Shown here piece by piece: positions 13,552 to 16,266 of a stretch of 16,266 nucleotides of DNA (position 1 is the first letter of the stretch; each line of letters begins with the position of its first letter). Under the pieces are notes generated by a model. The model had not been told where the DNA came from. It did not search any database and saw only the letters and a program-made list of their open reading frames with translations. The stretch is from Pseudomonadota bacterium (lineage in GTDB: Bacteria; Pseudomonadota; Alphaproteobacteria; Rhizobiales; Xanthobacteraceae): positions 1-16,266 of the forward strand of contig JAKAMD010000033.1 of assembly GCA_021823875.1 (NCBI GenBank), read 5' to 3'. The translations under genes and the position numbers were made by a program.

Positions 13552-14913
13552 TTACGCCACCTGCGGCAGCGCGGCCAAGGCGGCCTGCAGTTCTGCCTCG
13601 TCGTAGTCGCGGTCTTCCAGCTTGCCGGCGAAGTAATCGGTATACGCCTGCATGTCGAAATGGCCGTGGCCCGAAAGGTTGAACAGGATGGTCTGCGCCT
13701 TGCCTTCCGCCTTGCAGCGCAGCGCCTCGTCGACGGCGACGCGGATGGCATGGGTCGATTCCGGCGCCGGTACGATGCCCTCGGTGCGCGCGAACTGCAC
13801 CGCGGCTTCGAAGCACGGCAGTTGCCGCACCGCGCGCGCCTCGATCAGGCCGAGCTCCTTGAGGTGGCTGACCATCGGCGCCATGCCGTGATAGCGCAAG
13901 CCGCCGGCGTGGAAGCTCGGCGGGATGAAGGTCGAACCGAGCGTGTGCATCTTCACCAGCGGCGTCAGATGGCCGGTGTCGCCGAAGTCGTAGGCGTATT
14001 TGCCGCGCGTCAACGTCGGACAGGCCGCCGGCTCCGACGCGATGACGCGCACGCTTTTCTTCTCGCGCAGCTTCTTGCCGAGGAACGGGAAGGCCAAGCC
14101 GGCGAAGTTCGAGCCGCCGCCGGCGCAACCGATCACCACGTCGGGCCAGAAACCGGCCATTTCCATCTGCTCGATCGCCTCGATGCCGATCACCGACTGG
14201 TGGATCAGCACGTGGTTGAGCACGCTGCCGAGCGAATAGTTGGTGTCGGGATTCTTGGCGGCGACTTCCACCGCTTCCGAAATCGCGATGCCGAGGCTGC
14301 CGGGCGAATCCGGATGCTGGGCGAGGATGGCCTTGCCGGCATCGGTCTCGGTGCTCGGGCTGGCGATGCAGGTGGCGCCATAGGTCTCCATCAGCGCGCG
14401 CCGATAGGGCTTCTGGTTGTAGCTCACCTTTACCATGTAGACTTTGACTTCGAGCCCGAACAATTGTCCGGCGAAGGCGAGCGAGGAGCCCCACTGCCCG
14501 GCGCCGGTCTCGGTCGACAGCTTCTTGATGCCGGCTTCCTTGTTGTAGAAGGCCTGCGGCACCGCGGTGTTCGGCTTGTGGCTGCCGGGCGGGCTGACGC
14601 CCTCGTATTTGTAGAAGATGCGCGCCGGGGTATCGAGCGCCTTCTCCAAGCGGCGCGCGCGGAACAGCGGCGCCGGCCGCCACAGCTTGTAGATTTCGCG
14701 CACCGGCCTGGGAATCTCGATCTCGCGCTCGGCGGAGACCTCCTGCCCAATCAGTGCCATCGGGAAGATCGGCGACAGATCATCCGGCCCGATCGGTTTG
14801 CCGGTGCCCGGGTGCAGCGGCGGCGGCAGGGGCTGCGGCAGATCGGCCGCGATATTGTACCAGGTCTTCGGAATACGATCTTCAGGCAACAGATATTTGA
14901 CGCTATCACTCAT
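13552..14913 (-). CDS. trpB2: Tryptophan synthase beta chain, TrpB2 type (TrpB-like PLP enzyme)
   Basis: The 453-residue product is longer than classical TrpB (about 400) and has the TrpB2 N-terminal form YLLPEDRIPKTWYNIAADLPQPLPPPLHP. The PLP Schiff-base lysine is Lys113 in GSHKPNTA. The phosphate-binding loop is GGGSN (265-269), and ETGAGQWG follows the lysine region. The C-terminal FNLSGHGHFD is also typical. It makes tryptophan from indole and serine; TrpB2 enzymes usually work without the alpha chain, often salvaging free indole. No trpA or trpF is nearby, in line with that. The ATG at 14913 has GGGGGGAG seven bases before it, which rules out the 30-codon upstream extension. It is divergent from uvrB; CTATAT at 14963-14958 on the minus strand is a possible -10 box. 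Confidence 0.93.
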   Translation of the reverse strand: MSDSVKYLLPEDRIPKTWYNIAADLPQPLPPPLHPGTGKPIGPDDLSPIFPMALIGQEVSAEREIEIPRPVREIYKLWRPAPLFRARRLEKALDTPARIFYKYEGVSPPGSHKPNTAVPQAFYNKEAGIKKLSTETGAGQWGSSLAFAGQLFGLEVKVYMVKVSYNQKPYRRALMETYGATCIASPSTETDAGKAILAQHPDSPGSLGIAISEAVEVAAKNPDTNYSLGSVLNHVLIHQSVIGIEAIEQMEMAGFWPDVVIGCAGGGSNFAGLAFPFLGKKLREKKSVRVIASEPAACPTLTRGKYAYDFGDTGHLTPLVKMHTLGSTFIPPSFHAGGLRYHGMAPMVSHLKELGLIEARAVRQLPCFEAAVQFARTEGIVPAPESTHAIRVAVDEALRCKAEGKAQTILFNLSGHGHFDMQAYTDYFAGKLEDRDYDEAELQAALAALPQVA

Positions 14914-14920
14914 GCGGCTA

Positions 14921-14928
14921 CTCCCCCC
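14921..14928 (-). promoter_or_regulatory. Ribosome binding site deciding the trpB2 start
   Basis: GGGGGGAG on the minus strand lies seven bases before the ATG at 14913. It favours this start over the longer open frame beginning at 15003. Confidence 0.7.
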
Positions 14929-15059
14929 GGGGACTGCGTTGACACGGACTGAGGGTGATATAGCGCGATCTGGCGCGCGATGGCCACCCAGGAAACAGCG
15001 CATGCCGCCGCCGACAACCGGCCTTTCCTCGCCCCCGGACTCGCCCCATATTCGGCCCG

Positions 15060-16266
15060 ATGGCGAAATCCCCCGACAAGTCTTCCGGATTGCCGAAGAA
15101 GCCGAAGAAGGATGCGGCGCGTCCGACGCGCGCCAAGGCCGCGCGTCCCGATGCGCCGCCGACGCCTGACACGCTCGCCGATTTGCTCAATCCGGCAATC
15201 GGCAAGGGCACCGCCGGCATCGGTTCCGGCACCGGCCTCACGCCGCCGCCGGAAACCTCGTGGGAGCGGCGCAAGGATTTCTCCGCCGCCCACACCGCGC
15301 GCAAATCGAGCAAAGGCTTCGAGGAGGCGCCGCAGGCGGACTTCGAAGGCCCGCCGGTGAGCGGGCTCGATCCGAAACTGGCCGAGGAGCTCGGCCTCAC
15401 CGACGAGGCGAAGTATCGCCTGCCGCGCGCCGATCTGCCGACGCAGCCGACCGGCTTCACCGCGCTCGCCAGCCAGCAATCGCTGGAACAGTTGCTACGT
15501 GAGGGCAGGCCAGAATTCGCGCAGACCCCGTGGACGCCACATCGTCCGCCGCGGCCGGAGAAATCGGAAGGCGGCATCCGCCTCAAGATTGTCTCCGATT
15601 TCGAGCCGAAAGGCGACCAGCCGCAGGCGATCCAGGAACTGGTGGAGGGCGTCCAGCGCAACGATAGAACGCAGGTGCTGCTCGGCGTCACCGGCTCGGG
15701 CAAGACCTTCACGATGGCCAAGGTGATCGAAGCGACCCAGCGCCCGGCCCTGATCCTCGCGCCCAACAAGACGCTGGCCGCCCAGCTCTACGGCGAGTTC
15801 AAGTCGTTCTTCCCCGACAACGCGGTCGAGTATTTCGTCAGCTATTACGACTACTACCAGCCGGAAGCCTACGTCCCGCGCACCGACACCTATATCGAGA
15901 AGGAATCCTCCATCAACGAGCAGATCGACCGCATGCGCCATGCCGCCACGCGCGCGCTGCTCGAACGCGACGACGTGATCATCGTCGCCTCGGTGTCCTG
16001 CATCTACGGTATCGGCTCGGTCGAAACCTATTCGGCCATGACCTTCTCGCTCAAGCAGGGCGGCACCATCAGCCAGCGCCAGCTCATCGCCGATCTGGTG
16101 GCGCTGCAATACAAGCGCACGCAGCACGATTTCTTCCGCGGCTCGTTCCGCGTGCGCGGCGACACCGTCGACATCTTCCCGGCGCACTACGAGGACCGCG
16201 CCTGGCGCGTGCATCTGTTCGGCGACGAGATCGAGAAGATCGAGGAGCTCGATCCCCTCACCGGCC
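15060..16266 (+). CDS. uvrB: Excinuclease ABC subunit B, UvrB (partial, 3' end outside window)
   Basis: The first 402 codons are visible and the frame runs off the right edge. UvrB is the damage-verifying helicase-like subunit of nucleotide excision repair, working with UvrA and UvrC on DNA. The core begins near residue 173 with IRLKIVSDFEPKGDQPQAI. Walker A is GVTGSGKT (209-216), followed by LAPNKTLAAQLYGEFKSFFP, the beta-hairpin region YFVSYYDYYQPEAYVPRTDTYIEK, and VSCIYGIGS. Residues 1-172 are an added N-terminal extension rich in Lys/Pro/Ala; bacterial UvrB normally starts a few residues before the core. Long UvrB extensions are, as I recall, usual in Rhizobiales. No strong Shine-Dalgarno precedes the ATG at 15060, but no alternative start lies close upstream. 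An SOS box was not identified in the gap to trpB2. Confidence 0.95.
   Translation, partial: MAKSPDKSSGLPKKPKKDAARPTRAKAARPDAPPTPDTLADLLNPAIGKGTAGIGSGTGLTPPPETSWERRKDFSAAHTARKSSKGFEEAPQADFEGPPVSGLDPKLAEELGLTDEAKYRLPRADLPTQPTGFTALASQQSLEQLLREGRPEFAQTPWTPHRPPRPEKSEGGIRLKIVSDFEPKGDQPQAIQELVEGVQRNDRTQVLLGVTGSGKTFTMAKVIEATQRPALILAPNKTLAAQLYGEFKSFFPDNAVEYFVSYYDYYQPEAYVPRTDTYIEKESSINEQIDRMRHAATRALLERDDVIIVASVSCIYGIGSVETYSAMTFSLKQGGTISQRQLIADLVALQYKRTQHDFFRGSFRVRGDTVDIFPAHYEDRAWRVHLFGDEIEKIEELDPLTG

Noticed and set aside
13394..14683. Long minus-strand open frame overlapping trpB2 in another frame
   Set aside because: Arg/Gly/Ala-rich translation without family motifs; trpB2 explains the region.
13489..14952. 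Long plus-strand open frame (487 codons) opposite trpB2
   Set aside because: Antisense shadow caused by high GC; low-complexity Arg/His/Ala composition and no domain, whereas the minus strand gives intact TrpB2.
1..16266. Search for a multi-gene defence, secretion or biosynthetic system
   Set aside because: Genes are single, strands alternate, and no nuclease, toxin-antitoxin pair, integrase, transposase or synthase cluster was found; no tRNA or rRNA gene was recognised.

Overview
The window is high-GC bacterial DNA with alphaproteobacterial character. The most likely source is the order Hyphomicrobiales, near the Bradyrhizobium/Rhodopseudomonas/Pseudolabrys group. This is inferred from the class I aminotransferase type, UvrB with a very long N-terminal extension, a lone Bug-family binding protein, DUF486, and short GC-rich palindromic repeats of the kind scattered through these genomes. 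Nothing marks it as phage, plasmid or integrative element. It reads as ordinary chromosome made of single genes and short units.

Layout, left to right. Positions 1-603 (minus): 5' half of an aspartate/aromatic aminotransferase gene. 755-2110 (plus): a multi-membrane-span GT87/DUF2029 protein interrupted in frame by a palindromic repeat. 2192-2824 (plus): a glutathione S-transferase. 2921-3898 (minus): a Bug/TctC periplasmic binding protein with a GTG start. 3899-4834: a gene-poor stretch of visibly lower GC, with one doubtful small ORF and an orphan terminator on the minus strand. 4835-5326 (plus): a GNAT acetyltransferase of the phosphinothricin type. 5478-5756 (plus): a small two-span membrane protein. 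5823-6173 (minus): a DUF486 membrane protein. 6174-6525: intergenic, with two back-to-back terminators, one of which ends an unassigned plus-strand transcript. 6526-9363 (minus): a large secreted protein with a propeller-like N-terminal half, two DUF11-like domains and a C-terminal array of four cysteine repeats.

The right part holds SemiSWEET (9684-9947, minus) divergent from a cysteine-rich CWC protein (10009-10212, plus). Next come a YfcG-like GST (10298-10996, plus), a type I ABC exporter half-transporter (11162-13012, plus) and an ABM-fold protein (13092-13391, plus). A repeat-bearing convergent gap (13392-13551) follows, then a TrpB2-type tryptophan synthase beta chain (13552-14913, minus). 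The 5' part of uvrB (15060 to the right edge, plus) is divergent from trpB2.

I see no coherent multi-gene novel system. The parts most worth a second look are the in-frame repeat in the GT87 gene, the orphan plus-strand transcript near 6300-6405, the cysteine-repeat tail of the large secreted protein, the low-GC island with its orphan terminator, and the UvrB N-terminal extension.
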